64,000 nucleotides of DNA, from NCBI GenBank assembly GCA_947586255.1, contig CANPXP010000001.1, positions 1 to 64,000 on the forward strand, in the 5' to 3' direction. Each line of letters begins with the position of its first letter. Position 1 is the stretch's first letter. The notes beneath the pieces were generated by a model. The model saw only the letters and a program-made list of their open reading frames with translations, was not told the DNA's origin and did not search any database. The position numbers and the translations under genes were made by a program. Source of the DNA: an uncultured Lachnospiraceae bacterium (GTDB taxonomy: Bacteria; Bacillota; Clostridia; Lachnospirales; Lachnospiraceae). Below are positions 19,211 through 29,090 of the stretch, in pieces.

Positions 19211-20896
19211 ATGCTTGAAGTGCTTTTGAGCTGGCTGGTGATCGGCGCTGCCGCTTACATCTTCGGCAGGGCTGTCATGGCCGTGCTGTACCGCGGGGAG
19301 CCCGCCTTATCTGCGGCGTCAGACGAAGTGATGATGGCGGGCATGGTTTTTCTGAATGTCTATGCACAGCTTTTCAGTCTTTTCTATAAGGTTGCGGGAA
19401 TTGCCTGCACTGTTCTGGGCGTTACGGGAATCGCCATAGCTTCGGTATATTGTTATAAAATGATCCGCTGTCGGAAAGAGATTATCAAGGTGCGGCCGCT
19501 TTTGCGGCAGCCGTACAGGCTTGCCGTTGCGGTTTTGTGCATATTGGCGGTGGCGCTGTGGACGGCGGCCAGGCCGGGACACTACGATACTGGGCTGTAC
19601 CATGCGCAGGCGATCCGCTGGATTGAGGAGTACGGCGTCGTCCCCGGGCTCGGGAATCTCCATATGCGCCTTGCTTACAACAGCGCGTTTATGTGTCTGC
19701 AGGCGCTCTTCAGCCTGCAGTGGCTGCTGGGGGATTCCCTGCACACGCTCAACGGGTTCTGCTGTGCCTTGTGCCTGTGGTATGCGGTGATGACGGTGCA
19801 TGTGCGCGGCGGTGACGCGTGGAGGACTTCTGACTGGTTCAAATGCGCCACGCTCTTTTATATTGTGATGACACGCTGGGAGATTTCCTCCCCCTCGACG
19901 GATATATGGGCGATGCTTCTGGTGCTGTATATCTGTACCAAGTGGTGCGAATATGCAGAGGGAGGCGTGCAGGGCGCGGCGCCGTGGTGCAGGCTGTGCC
20001 TTCTCGCATTTTACGCGCTGACCCTCAAACTGTCCGCCGCGGTGATCGTGTTCCTGACGGTCTGGCCGCTATATATGCTGCTGCGGGATCGTAAGGGGAA
20101 AGAGATACTGAAAAATGCCGTGTTGGTCATGCTCATCGTATGCCCCTTCCTGATCCGCAATGTGATTATTTCGGGCTATCTGCTCTACCCTTACGAAAGG
20201 CTGGATCTGTTTTCGGTGGACTGGAAGATGAATCCGGCCGTGGCGGCGGAGGACAGTCTGTACATTAAGGTGTATGGACGGGGCTTCAACAATCTGGATG
20301 ACTATCGGAACGCGCCGTTTCTGCGGTGGATCCCCTCGTGGTTTGGCAGACAGGAGACGAAGTATCAGGTTCTCATTCTGCTGGGCGCGCTGTGCGCCGG
20401 GATAGCGCTTGTGCGGCTGTGGCGATATGGCAGGGAAAAGAAGGCGGAGATGGCTGTGCTCGCGGCGACAGTTCTGCTCTGCCTTGGCTTCTGGATGGCA
20501 GCGGCACCGCTGCTCAGGTATGGGGCGGTATGGCTTCTCGTCGTCATGGCTGTGGCGTGCGGAGGCTGCGGGGCGCCCGGAATATTACGCCGAGGGCTTG
20601 GCGTGGTCACGGTGGCGGCGCTGGCAGTCAGGGGTGGACTGTTTGGCTGGGACCTGCGCAATCTGCCTGAACAGATGCCGGATCTTTTCATCAGGCAGAC
20701 GGGATATTACACGTGGGCTGCGACGGCTTATCCGATCAGGGGGCAGGAAGAATTATGTGTCTGGATACCGAATGAAGGAGATCTCAGCGGATACTATTAT
20801 TTTCCGTCCACGCCATACAGCGATCTGCTGAACCACCTCGCACTTCGGGGAGATGGGTACGAGGATGGCTTCAGATATGTGGAAAATATGGAATAA
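19211..20896 (+). CDS. Polytopic membrane protein (LIC_10190-like, GT-C-like)
   Basis: Many TM segments; YDTGLYHAQAIRWIEEYGVVPGLGNLHMRLAYNSAF. Confidence 0.65.
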   Translation: MLEVLLSWLVIGAAAYIFGRAVMAVLYRGEPALSAASDEVMMAGMVFLNVYAQLFSLFYKVAGIACTVLGVTGIAIASVYCYKMIRCRKEIIKVRPLLRQPYRLAVAVLCILAVALWTAARPGHYDTGLYHAQAIRWIEEYGVVPGLGNLHMRLAYNSAFMCLQALFSLQWLLGDSLHTLNGFCCALCLWYAVMTVHVRGGDAWRTSDWFKCATLFYIVMTRWEISSPSTDIWAMLLVLYICTKWCEYAEGGVQGAAPWCRLCLLAFYALTLKLSAAVIVFLTVWPLYMLLRDRKGKEILKNAVLVMLIVCPFLIRNVIISGYLLYPYERLDLFSVDWKMNPAVAAEDSLYIKVYGRGFNNLDDYRNAPFLRWIPSWFGRQETKYQVLILLGALCAGIALVRLWRYGREKKAEMAVLAATVLLCLGFWMAAAPLLRYGAVWLLVVMAVACGGCGAPGILRRGLGVVTVAALAVRGGLFGWDLRNLPEQMPDLFIRQTGYYTWAATAYPIRGQEELCVWIPNEGDLSGYYYFPSTPYSDLLNHLALRGDGYEDGFRYVENME

Positions 20897-20931
20897 CGGC
20901 GGCGCGGGCCGCAGACAATGAGGTGATAAGT

Positions 20932-21876
20932 ATGCTGAAAACCGATATCCACGCGGACGATTACGCGCTGACTGTCCACACATCCGAGGATATGCTTGAC
21001 TGCATGAGAAAGGGACAACTCGACAGTATCAGTATAGTGCCCAATATGCCTTGTTTTCAGAAATGTATGGAGATGCTGTACGCGGAGATCCCGAAACTGC
21101 CGTTTCTGCCGAAGCTGTCGGTGCATCTGGACTTCGTGGAAGGCTGCAGTCTGGCGGGAGCGCAGAACGTGCCGCTTCTTGTCAGAGACGGAAGCAATCT
21201 GATGGGTCTCTCCTGGGGCGGCGTATTCTGCCTGTCCTATCTGCCGTGGAAGCGGCGCGAGGCGAAGCGGCAGCTGAAGCTGGAGATCAAAGCGCAGATC
21301 GAGACGGTGCAGGCTGCGGTCGGACGTGCCGCGGACATTGCCGGGGTAAATGGGATTCCCTGTTCGCAGAGCGGTGTGAGGATCGATTCTCATCAGCACG
21401 CGCATATGATTCCCGTGGTCTGGGAGGCGCTGACAGAGGTGATCCGGGAGGAAGGATACGGGACGGAGTACATTCGCAACTCTAAAGAGATGTTGGGACC
21501 CTTTCTCACGGCATTTCCATTGTGGAAGACGTATCGGCCGGTCAATTTCGTCAAGAACCGGCTGCTTGCGCTTTACTCTCAACGGGCGGACCGGTATGCG
21601 AAAGCGCACGGTATGGAGCGCATGTATCTGTGGGGGCTTGTCATGAGCGGCCGCATGGACTATGACAGAATCAGACGTCTGTATGCAGGAATCGCGGCGC
21701 GGGCCGAGGCGCGGGACCGCGTGCTGGAGATCCTTTTCCATCCGGGCATGATGCTCCCTGAAGAGGTGTCGGAGGAGATCGGCAGAAAGGCTGCGGAAGA
21801 TTTTTATCTGAAGCGCGACCGGCATGTGGAGAAGGAAGCGGTCGCGCGCATGAGGGAATTTACGGTGCAGTCCTGA
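20932..21876 (+). CDS. ChbG/YdjC-like polysaccharide deacetylase
   Basis: DIHADDYALTVHTSEDML, SVHLDFVEG, RIDSHQHAHMIP metal-site motifs; ATG 20932 behind GAGG. Confidence 0.85.
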   Translation: MLKTDIHADDYALTVHTSEDMLDCMRKGQLDSISIVPNMPCFQKCMEMLYAEIPKLPFLPKLSVHLDFVEGCSLAGAQNVPLLVRDGSNLMGLSWGGVFCLSYLPWKRREAKRQLKLEIKAQIETVQAAVGRAADIAGVNGIPCSQSGVRIDSHQHAHMIPVVWEALTEVIREEGYGTEYIRNSKEMLGPFLTAFPLWKTYRPVNFVKNRLLALYSQRADRYAKAHGMERMYLWGLVMSGRMDYDRIRRLYAGIAARAEARDRVLEILFHPGMMLPEEVSEEIGRKAAEDFYLKRDRHVEKEAVARMREFTVQS

Positions 21877-21905
21877 ATTCCTGCTATACGCTGCTTTTTG
21901 AGAGG

Positions 21906-22886
21906 TCAGTGGAACTGATACAGTTCTTCCACTTCCTCCCAGAGGATGTCCATGAAGTATTTGGCCCCGTCCTCGGCGAGATGATCGGCGTCTGAAAAGC
22001 GATTCAGATTCGCATAGAACCTTTCGTCCCGGGAATAGTCATAATAATTGACGCCCGTATCGTCGGCGATCTTCGTCACGGTCGCCTGAAACTCTTCCGT
22101 GAATTCTGGGGACACCAGATCCAGATAAGGCTTGGAGAAGGGCGGGGTGATCAGAACGGGTATGATATCGTGTTCCTGGCAGTATGCGATGATGTCGTAC
22201 AGTTCCTGAATCCGTTCCGGCAGAAAATATGCCTCTTTGTTGTCAAAGTGTCTGCTGTAGCGGGCCCTTGCCCATTCATTGAAGACCGCTTCGTCCACAC
22301 CGTTGTCGGCGGCATGAACGGTCAGGGCTGTGTTCAGGGACGGAAACAGCTTCAGGATATCTTCTCCGGCGGTCAGGATGGGTACCTTGTGAGTGACCAG
22401 ATCTACGTACGGATCATAGTCGGGGATGTATTCGGGCGGCAGGAACTGATAGTAGCGAACTTTCATTGCTTCCGCTTCTGTGCTGTTGGTAACTTCATTG
22501 TTAAAAGAGAAATAGGATACCGGCACGAAGAGAACGCTGCCCGGCTCCATGTACTGACCGTATGCGTTCAGGATCGCAAGGTCATAGTCATAACTCTGGC
22601 TGGTATTGGCAAAGTTAAAGCAGTAATATCCGCGCTCTTCGAGGTGATCGTAGATAAAATCGCATATGCCGTGGGAGCTTCCGAGATTCCCGATCTGTAT
22701 TTCCCAATACCATGTTCCGAGCATGTTGAATTTGAGGATATCAGAATATCCCTGCTCATGGATTTTTTTGTAGGGTCTGTTCACGCCCAGAATAACGAGA
22801 ACGGCCGCTGCGGGAATGAGAATGCATTTCAGAATAAAGAACAGGATGTCTTTTCTTCTCTTCATGGAGTTATCCCTTTCTGTCAA
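21906..22886 (-). CDS. SGNH/AlgJ/DltD-type O-acetylation partner protein
   Basis: N-terminal TM; GNLGSSHGICDF block I; DADHLAEDGAKYF block V; directly downstream of MBOAT gene. Confidence 0.7.
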   Translation of the reverse strand: MTERDNSMKRRKDILFFILKCILIPAAAVLVILGVNRPYKKIHEQGYSDILKFNMLGTWYWEIQIGNLGSSHGICDFIYDHLEERGYYCFNFANTSQSYDYDLAILNAYGQYMEPGSVLFVPVSYFSFNNEVTNSTEAEAMKVRYYQFLPPEYIPDYDPYVDLVTHKVPILTAGEDILKLFPSLNTALTVHAADNGVDEAVFNEWARARYSRHFDNKEAYFLPERIQELYDIIAYCQEHDIIPVLITPPFSKPYLDLVSPEFTEEFQATVTKIADDTGVNYYDYSRDERFYANLNRFSDADHLAEDGAKYFMDILWEEVEELYQFH

Positions 22887-24328
22887 AATTGAAAATAAAT
22901 GAATTCAGTCGCCACGCCCTTGGGGGCAAAAAGCGCGATCACCACAAGGAAGAGCACGTACACGGGCCATCTGATAAACCATTTTCGGCGGGACAGCGCT
23001 TCGATCGGATCGGTCCTTAGCGCGGTCAGATCATAGGCGGTGAGCAGCAGGACGGACAGGCATATGCCGATGGCTGCGGCCGGTGAGACGCCGAGACACA
23101 GGACACAGGTCTGAATATAGTTGAGCGGTCTGGAAGCGTCCCAGAACAGCCTGGAAATGATCCAAACGGCGTCCTGGATGCTGTTCGCGCGGAAGAAGAT
23201 CCATGTGAAGCAGAGCAGAAGGAAGGTGACGGGCAGCTGCCAGAAATGCCGGCGGCGAATGACCTCTGCGCCGTGCCGCTTCTTGGGGAAAAGCAGTGTC
23301 TCCGCAACCTGCAAAAGACCGTGCAGGCCACCCCAGACGATGTAGGTCAGGCTGCTGCCGTGCCAGAAGCCGCTCACCAGAAAGGTGATGAGAAGATTCA
23401 GGCAGTGCCTCCATTTGGGAACTCTGTTGCCGCCCAGCGGAATATAGACGTAGTCGCGGAACCATGTGGAGAGGGAAATGTGCCACCGGCTCCAGAAGTC
23501 TCTGATGGAAAAGGAAAAATAAGGGCTTTTGAAATTAGTCATCAGTCGGATCCCGAACAGTCTGGCGCAGCCGATTGCGATATCTGAATAGCCTGAAAAA
23601 TCACAGTAAATCTCGATGGCGAACATGACTGTGACGACGATAAACACAAGTCCCACATAGGAGGCGGCATGGTCGTAGACCGCGTCGACGACGCCGGCGA
23701 GTACGTCCGCGATCACCAGTTTCTTGAAATATCCCCAGGTCATCAGCTTGAGGCCATAGGTGACGTCCGCATAGACAAAAGGACGTTCTTTCTTATACTG
23801 CGGCAGCAGGCTGTCGGCGCGCCCGATAGGCCCCGCGAGAAGCTGTGGAAAGAAGGAGACAAACAGGGCGTAGTAACCGAAATGGCGCTCCGCTCGGATC
23901 CTGCCGCGGTAGACGTCGACCAGATAGCCTATGGACTGAAAAAAGTAGAAGGAGATACCTGCGGGAAGCAGAATCTTTACCGTGATCGGCTGCAGGTGCA
24001 GACGTCCGCTGTCAATCAGCAGATTCAGCCGGTCGATCGCGGGCCCGGCGGTCTTATAGAAGAGCAGGATCAACAGCAGCGGCAGAATACCGCCGAGCAG
24101 ACAGCGCTTCCTGGCTCTGTCCGTGTCCGCTTTCTCCAGGCGGAGCGCCAGTGCGTAAGTCAGGACAGTAGTCATGAGAAGCAGGACGCCGTAGCCGATA
24201 TGCAGATTCATGTAGAACAGGTAACTTGCCGCCAGCAGGAATCCCCATCTGTACTTATGGGGAACGAGGCAGTACAGAAGGAATACGATAGTGATAAATA
24301 TGCCAAAAGCTATAGAATTAAAAAGCAT
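22883..24328 (-). CDS. MBOAT family O-acyltransferase (DltB/AlgI-like)
   Basis: GISFYFFQSIGYLVDVYRG, SFFPQLLAGPIGR, CDFSGYSDIAIG, FWSRWHISLSTWFRDYVYIPLGG, FLVSGFWHGSS. Confidence 0.93.
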   Translation of the reverse strand: MLFNSIAFGIFITIVFLLYCLVPHKYRWGFLLAASYLFYMNLHIGYGVLLLMTTVLTYALALRLEKADTDRARKRCLLGGILPLLLILLFYKTAGPAIDRLNLLIDSGRLHLQPITVKILLPAGISFYFFQSIGYLVDVYRGRIRAERHFGYYALFVSFFPQLLAGPIGRADSLLPQYKKERPFVYADVTYGLKLMTWGYFKKLVIADVLAGVVDAVYDHAASYVGLVFIVVTVMFAIEIYCDFSGYSDIAIGCARLFGIRLMTNFKSPYFSFSIRDFWSRWHISLSTWFRDYVYIPLGGNRVPKWRHCLNLLITFLVSGFWHGSSLTYIVWGGLHGLLQVAETLLFPKKRHGAEVIRRRHFWQLPVTFLLLCFTWIFFRANSIQDAVWIISRLFWDASRPLNYIQTCVLCLGVSPAAAIGICLSVLLLTAYDLTALRTDPIEALSRRKWFIRWPVYVLFLVVIALFAPKGVATEFIYFQF

Positions 24329-24359
24329 AAGATGTCTCCCTTCCGAATTCGCTATAGCA

Positions 24360-24388
24360 ATTCTACTCTATTTCAGATAAATATGCAA
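24360..24388 (-). promoter_or_regulatory. Candidate sigma-A promoter for MBOAT-SGNH minus-strand operon
   Basis: Minus strand TTGCAT - 17 nt - TAGAAT. Confidence 0.6.
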
Positions 24389-24460
24389 ATTATGATTTTG
24401 CGCGCAAAACAGTTTTTTTTGAACGTCATTTATGATAGAATGGACGCAGACGAGGCGGAT

Positions 24461-25996
24461 ATGAGTATTACTTCTTTTTATTTTTTATGCTTTTTTGCGG
24501 GAATGTTCATATTGTACTATCTGATTCCGGGAAAGTTCCGGTGGATGCTTTTACTCGCGTGCAGCGCGGCCTACTATCTCATGAGCGGAAACGGCGTGCT
24601 GATCCTGTATCCCATTGCGTCGGTGACGGCCTGCTATGTGGGGACAAGACTGCTTGCCGGGACGCCGGCGGAGGCTGCCGGGCGGCGAAAACTTGTCCTG
24701 GGGCTGACCGTGTTGGCGAACATCGGTATTCTGGCGGTGTTAAAGTATGTGAATTTCGGAATCTACACGATAGACGGGATTGCGGGACTGTTCGGGAGCC
24801 GGGAGCCGCTCATAGAGAGCGTGGATTTTCTGGTGCCTCTCGGTGTGTCGTTCTATACGTTTTCCCTGTTGGGGTATGTGATCGACGTGTATTACGGCAT
24901 TGCCGAACCGCAGTGCAATTATCTCAAGCTGATGCTCTACGGCATGTATTTTCCGACGATCATCTCCGGGCCGATCCTGAAGTATCGGGAGCACGGCGAA
25001 CAGTTCTTTGCGGCGCATGCATTTGACTACCGCCGTGTCACGCGCGGTCTGCAGCGCATGGTGTGGGGATTTTTCAAGAAGCTGGTGATCGCGGAGAGAC
25101 TGGGAACGCTGGTGGATACGGTGTACGGCGGGTATGCCGATTATCCGGGCGCGTTTATATGGGTTGCGACGGCGTGTTATGCATTTCAGCTCTACACGGA
25201 TTTCTCGGGCTGTATGGATATCGTGCTGGGCATGTCGGAGAGTCTGGGGATTATTCTGCCGGAGAATTTTCAGACGCCCTTCTTTGCCAAAAGCATCTCG
25301 GAATATTGGCGCAGATGGCATATCACGCTGGGCGTGTGGATGAAGGAGTATGTCTTTTATCCCGTGCTTCGGACGCGGTTCTTTACCAATCTGAATCAGA
25401 GATGGCGGCAGAAGTTCGGCAAGAAGCGGGGCAAGCAGTATGCCACCTTTGCGGCGATGTTTATTCTGTGGCTGACGGTGGGTGTCTGGCACGGCGGCGA
25501 CTGGAAGTTCGTGATCGGCTCCGGGCTGCTGCACTGGTTCTATATCGTGATGGAAGAATTGCTGGAAGCACCCTGCGCCCGCTTTATGGAGCGATGCCGC
25601 ATCGATGCGAAAGGGCGCCTGGTGAGCGTCGTGCGCATGGTCCGGACATTTATCCTCGTGTGCATCGGCGATCTGTTTTTCCGCGCGGCTTCGGTGGGCG
25701 ACGCCTTCGCGATGTTGGGGAGGGCTGTCTCGGTGTGGAATCCGTCCGTGCTGTGGAACGGCTCGCTTCTTCAGCTTGGGCTTGACGGGATAGAGATTAC
25801 CATTGCGGCAGCGGCGCTCATGCTGCTGTGGGGCGTTTCACTCCTGCAGCGGCGCGGGTCGGTGAGGGATCGGATCGCTGTCCTGCCGCTGCCTGTCCGC
25901 TGGATGATCTGGTACGCATTGCTGTTTGCGGTGATTCTGTTTGGCTGCTATGGGCCGGGATACAGCGCGGGCGAATTTATTTATCAGGGCTTCTAG
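24461..25996 (+). CDS. MBOAT family O-acyltransferase (second)
   Basis: MSITSFYFLCFFAGMFILYYLIPGKFRW; PLGVSFYTFSLLGYVIDVYYG, TDFSGCMDIVLG, YWRRWHITLGVWMKEYVFYP, LTVGVWHGGDW; ATG 24461 rather than the ORF-track start 23669. Confidence 0.92.
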   Translation: MSITSFYFLCFFAGMFILYYLIPGKFRWMLLLACSAAYYLMSGNGVLILYPIASVTACYVGTRLLAGTPAEAAGRRKLVLGLTVLANIGILAVLKYVNFGIYTIDGIAGLFGSREPLIESVDFLVPLGVSFYTFSLLGYVIDVYYGIAEPQCNYLKLMLYGMYFPTIISGPILKYREHGEQFFAAHAFDYRRVTRGLQRMVWGFFKKLVIAERLGTLVDTVYGGYADYPGAFIWVATACYAFQLYTDFSGCMDIVLGMSESLGIILPENFQTPFFAKSISEYWRRWHITLGVWMKEYVFYPVLRTRFFTNLNQRWRQKFGKKRGKQYATFAAMFILWLTVGVWHGGDWKFVIGSGLLHWFYIVMEELLEAPCARFMERCRIDAKGRLVSVVRMVRTFILVCIGDLFFRAASVGDAFAMLGRAVSVWNPSVLWNGSLLQLGLDGIEITIAAAALMLLWGVSLLQRRGSVRDRIAVLPLPVRWMIWYALLFAVILFGCYGPGYSAGEFIYQGF

Positions 25997-26063
25997 TAAA
26001 GCGGCCGATTATATGATACAATCAGATTAAACAGGGCAAAATATTTCCGAAAGGTTGCGCAGA

Positions 26064-27002
26064 ATGATGGATAAGATAGCCGTTTTGATTCCATGCTATA
26101 ACGAGGAGAAGACGATCGCAAAGGTGGTGCGGGATGCCAGGGAGGCGCTCCCGGACGCCGTGATTTACGTCTATGACAATAATTCCGCGGATCGGACCGT
26201 GGAGCTTGCCAGGGAGGCCGGAGCGGTCGTACGGTTCGAGCACATGCAGGGCAAGGGCAATGTGATACGCCGGATGTTCCGTGAGATCGAAGCCGAGTGC
26301 TATATCATGGTGGACGGCGACGATACCTATCCGATGGAATATGCGGGCGAGATGGCCGACAAGGTACTCAATCACAATGCGGATATGGTGGTGGGAGATC
26401 GCCTGTCCTCCACTTACTTTACGGAGAATAAGCGCCCTTTTCACAATTTCGGCAACACGATTGTACGCAGTAGCATCAACCAGCTGTTCGACTGTGAGAT
26501 CAAGGATATCATGACCGGATACCGCGCTTTCAGTTACGGTTTTGTCAAGACCTTTCCAGTATTGTCCACAGGCTTTGAGATAGAGACGGAGATGACGATT
26601 CACGCGGTATACAACCATATGCAGATCGAGAATGTGATTGTGAACTATCGCGACAGGCCGGAGGGGAGCGAATCAAAGCTGAACACGTTTTCCGACGGTT
26701 TCAAGGTGCTGCACACGATCGTGAAGCTGTATAGAGATTATAAGCCGATGCGGTTTTTCGGACTCTGTTCTCTGCTGCTTGCAATCATTGCTGTCGCGCT
26801 TTTCATACCGATCCTGATTGCGTATATAGAGACGGGTCTTGTGCTGCGTTTTCCGACGCTGTTTGTGTGCGGATTTATCGGACTGGCCTCGATTCAGTCG
26901 TTGTTTGCCGGTCTGATATTGTCGAATATGGCTCTCAAAAACAGACGGGATTTTGAGTATCGACTGACACTGGTGACGCGTAGGTTGAACCGCGCGGAAT
27001 GA
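26064..27002 (+). CDS. GtrB/DPM1-like polyprenyl-phosphate glycosyltransferase
   Basis: IAVLIPCYNEEKTIAKVVRD, VDGDDTYP, VGDRL; C-terminal TM pair. Confidence 0.92.
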   Translation: MMDKIAVLIPCYNEEKTIAKVVRDAREALPDAVIYVYDNNSADRTVELAREAGAVVRFEHMQGKGNVIRRMFREIEAECYIMVDGDDTYPMEYAGEMADKVLNHNADMVVGDRLSSTYFTENKRPFHNFGNTIVRSSINQLFDCEIKDIMTGYRAFSYGFVKTFPVLSTGFEIETEMTIHAVYNHMQIENVIVNYRDRPEGSESKLNTFSDGFKVLHTIVKLYRDYKPMRFFGLCSLLLAIIAVALFIPILIAYIETGLVLRFPTLFVCGFIGLASIQSLFAGLILSNMALKNRRDFEYRLTLVTRRLNRAE

Positions 27003-27003
27003 T

Positions 27004-28842
27004 TTACGGTTGCCTGGGACGCAGGCGGTATACCATATAAGTTGTGTCCCCGGCGGTGAAGGTGTCCGCCGTCTCGAGTTCTGCGTCGTATGTGTGGCGG
27101 AAATACATGATCACGGGATGCTCCTCATTGTAAGGCGCTTCCCGCATGACAAAGAAGGTGTGTTCGCTCTCGACAACGTCTTCGGCAAAGTCGGCGACAC
27201 CGTGATTGGCCAGCTTGATCCGGCTGTTGGGATTCAGGATCACTCCCCAGTTTGTGTAGATGAAATTGTTATAAGTATTCAGCGTCATGTCAAAAGGCGA
27301 TTCGCAGTAATTTTCCAATGTTCCGGAGTCATAAGTCCATACGTAGAGGTTGTCCGGGTGGGCGTGGCAGTATGCCTTGAGGTCTTCCCAGGTCTGCCGG
27401 TGTGCGTGGTAGCCGATGTCCACGTTGCTCTTGGTGGCAAAGAGTGACGCGGCGCAGAGGAGGAAGACGGTGGGGAGAAGAAAACGGTATTTTTTGGCCT
27501 GCTCCGCCCGGAGCAGATTGAAGCCCAACAGGATGCCGAAGAGGACGGCGTAATCCACACAGATGAGAGGCTGCAGGATGCGCTTGGGAAACCGGCCCTC
27601 ATACAGCACGTAGACCCAGCTCACCTCGCGGCCGATCAGATAGAAGAGGAAGGCGAGCAGGGCGTTTCGGTTGCGCCGCAGCAGGATGAGCAAAAACGTT
27701 GCCGCCATCAGCGCCAGAGCGAGAAGATTGGCGGGCTGCATACCGTCCTCGTAGAGAAAGGCGACTGCACTCTTGATGACGATATTCCGCAGGCGGATGC
27801 GAAGCGGTGTGCGGCGAAGATAGCAGGCTCTCGCCATGTCGTGCATCTGCTTCCAATCCTCCACGGACATGCCGTAGCCGATATAGGGCGCGCCGTTTCG
27901 GCGGTACATATAAGCTTCTTCCGTAATTCCCAGATCTTCCAGGGTGTCCGCGCACTCTTCGTATTCCGGCCATGTATAGAAATCGCCCACGCGTTCGCGG
28001 TAGTAATTGATCTTGCGAAAGTCGGACCACTCGCCCGGCGCGTATGCGGCCTCGTTCAGACCGTACAGGCAGCCCAGACCCGCGAGGAGAATTAGGGCGA
28101 AGCCGAGCATTTTACGCGCGAGATGTTTATAGCCGGAAAACCGGGCGTTGATCCATTTGGACAGCCAGATCATGCCGGCGACAGGCAGCATGAGATAAAA
28201 AATATTCTGCCGCATGGAATAGGAGATCCACGCAAAGACAAAAGCGGGGGCGCTGCGCCAGAGAAAGCGCCCTGTGGGAAGGTCGGTGTTCGTTGTGGTA
28301 AAACAGAAGATGGCCGCGGCGGCCGCGATTCCCGCGACGGTCGTGTACTGGGCCTCCGTGATCACATTCAGACCGATGATCAGAAAGAGTGTGCTCAGAA
28401 TCAGCAGGGCCGGCTTCCAGGGCGCATTGGGACAGCCGCGCCGTTCCAGGATGCGCATACACCGGCCGTAGACGACATAGAAGCAGGAGATGATCACGCC
28501 GTGGAGAAAGAGTCCGTACCACGGGATGAAATCACACAGCTCATACAGCAGGGCAAGCGTTCGGGACAGCGGGTACAGAAAAAAGAGCACGTGAGCGTCC
28601 GGGTAGCCGAGATATGCGCCGGACAGGGTGCTGTACATACCCCAGTCGTCGTTGATGCCGTCCACGGGTCCGATCCAGAGCAGCTCCACACAGTAGAACA
28701 GGACCGAGAAGACGGAAAAGAAGAGCAGCCGAAAGCCGAAAGGGGACATAGAGATGCCGAAGGCGCGTCTCTTCGGATGGTCAAAGTTCGGGGAAGACGA
28801 TATTTCGGTAACGGGTTGCGCGCCGGAGGAAATGAGCGACAT
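27004..28842 (-). CDS. Polytopic membrane protein, GT-C-like, unknown
   Basis: ~12 hydrophobic segments; GINDDWGMYSTLSGAYLGYPDAHVLFFLYPLS; start ATG 28842. Confidence 0.6.
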   Translation of the reverse strand: MSLISSGAQPVTEISSSPNFDHPKRRAFGISMSPFGFRLLFFSVFSVLFYCVELLWIGPVDGINDDWGMYSTLSGAYLGYPDAHVLFFLYPLSRTLALLYELCDFIPWYGLFLHGVIISCFYVVYGRCMRILERRGCPNAPWKPALLILSTLFLIIGLNVITEAQYTTVAGIAAAAAIFCFTTTNTDLPTGRFLWRSAPAFVFAWISYSMRQNIFYLMLPVAGMIWLSKWINARFSGYKHLARKMLGFALILLAGLGCLYGLNEAAYAPGEWSDFRKINYYRERVGDFYTWPEYEECADTLEDLGITEEAYMYRRNGAPYIGYGMSVEDWKQMHDMARACYLRRTPLRIRLRNIVIKSAVAFLYEDGMQPANLLALALMAATFLLILLRRNRNALLAFLFYLIGREVSWVYVLYEGRFPKRILQPLICVDYAVLFGILLGFNLLRAEQAKKYRFLLPTVFLLCAASLFATKSNVDIGYHAHRQTWEDLKAYCHAHPDNLYVWTYDSGTLENYCESPFDMTLNTYNNFIYTNWGVILNPNSRIKLANHGVADFAEDVVESEHTFFVMREAPYNEEHPVIMYFRHTYDAELETADTFTAGDTTYMVYRLRPRQP

Positions 28843-29090
28843 GGGAGGAATCCTTTCTTGACTGATTATAGGAAAACACATAAAACGTATATTTCTGAAT
28901 TTTCATTATATACTATAATAGGTCTGGTTACAAACAGAAACGGAATGTAATTCTTAAGATTTGCGGAATATTTTTTAAGATCCCGTAAGAAATCTGTTCA
29001 AGCGGTCTGAAAAGTGATATTCTGACAATGAAAAAAGCAATGGTTTCGAGACGGAATAATACATATACGGCAGAAAGGCGGGAGTGAAGG

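Noticed and set aside
23669-24460. N-terminal ~260 aa of the 775-aa plus-strand ORF ending at 25996
   Set aside because: It is antisense to MBOAT 1 and crosses the divergent promoter region; the true MBOAT 2 start is ATG 24461 with the typical MSITSFYF N-terminus.
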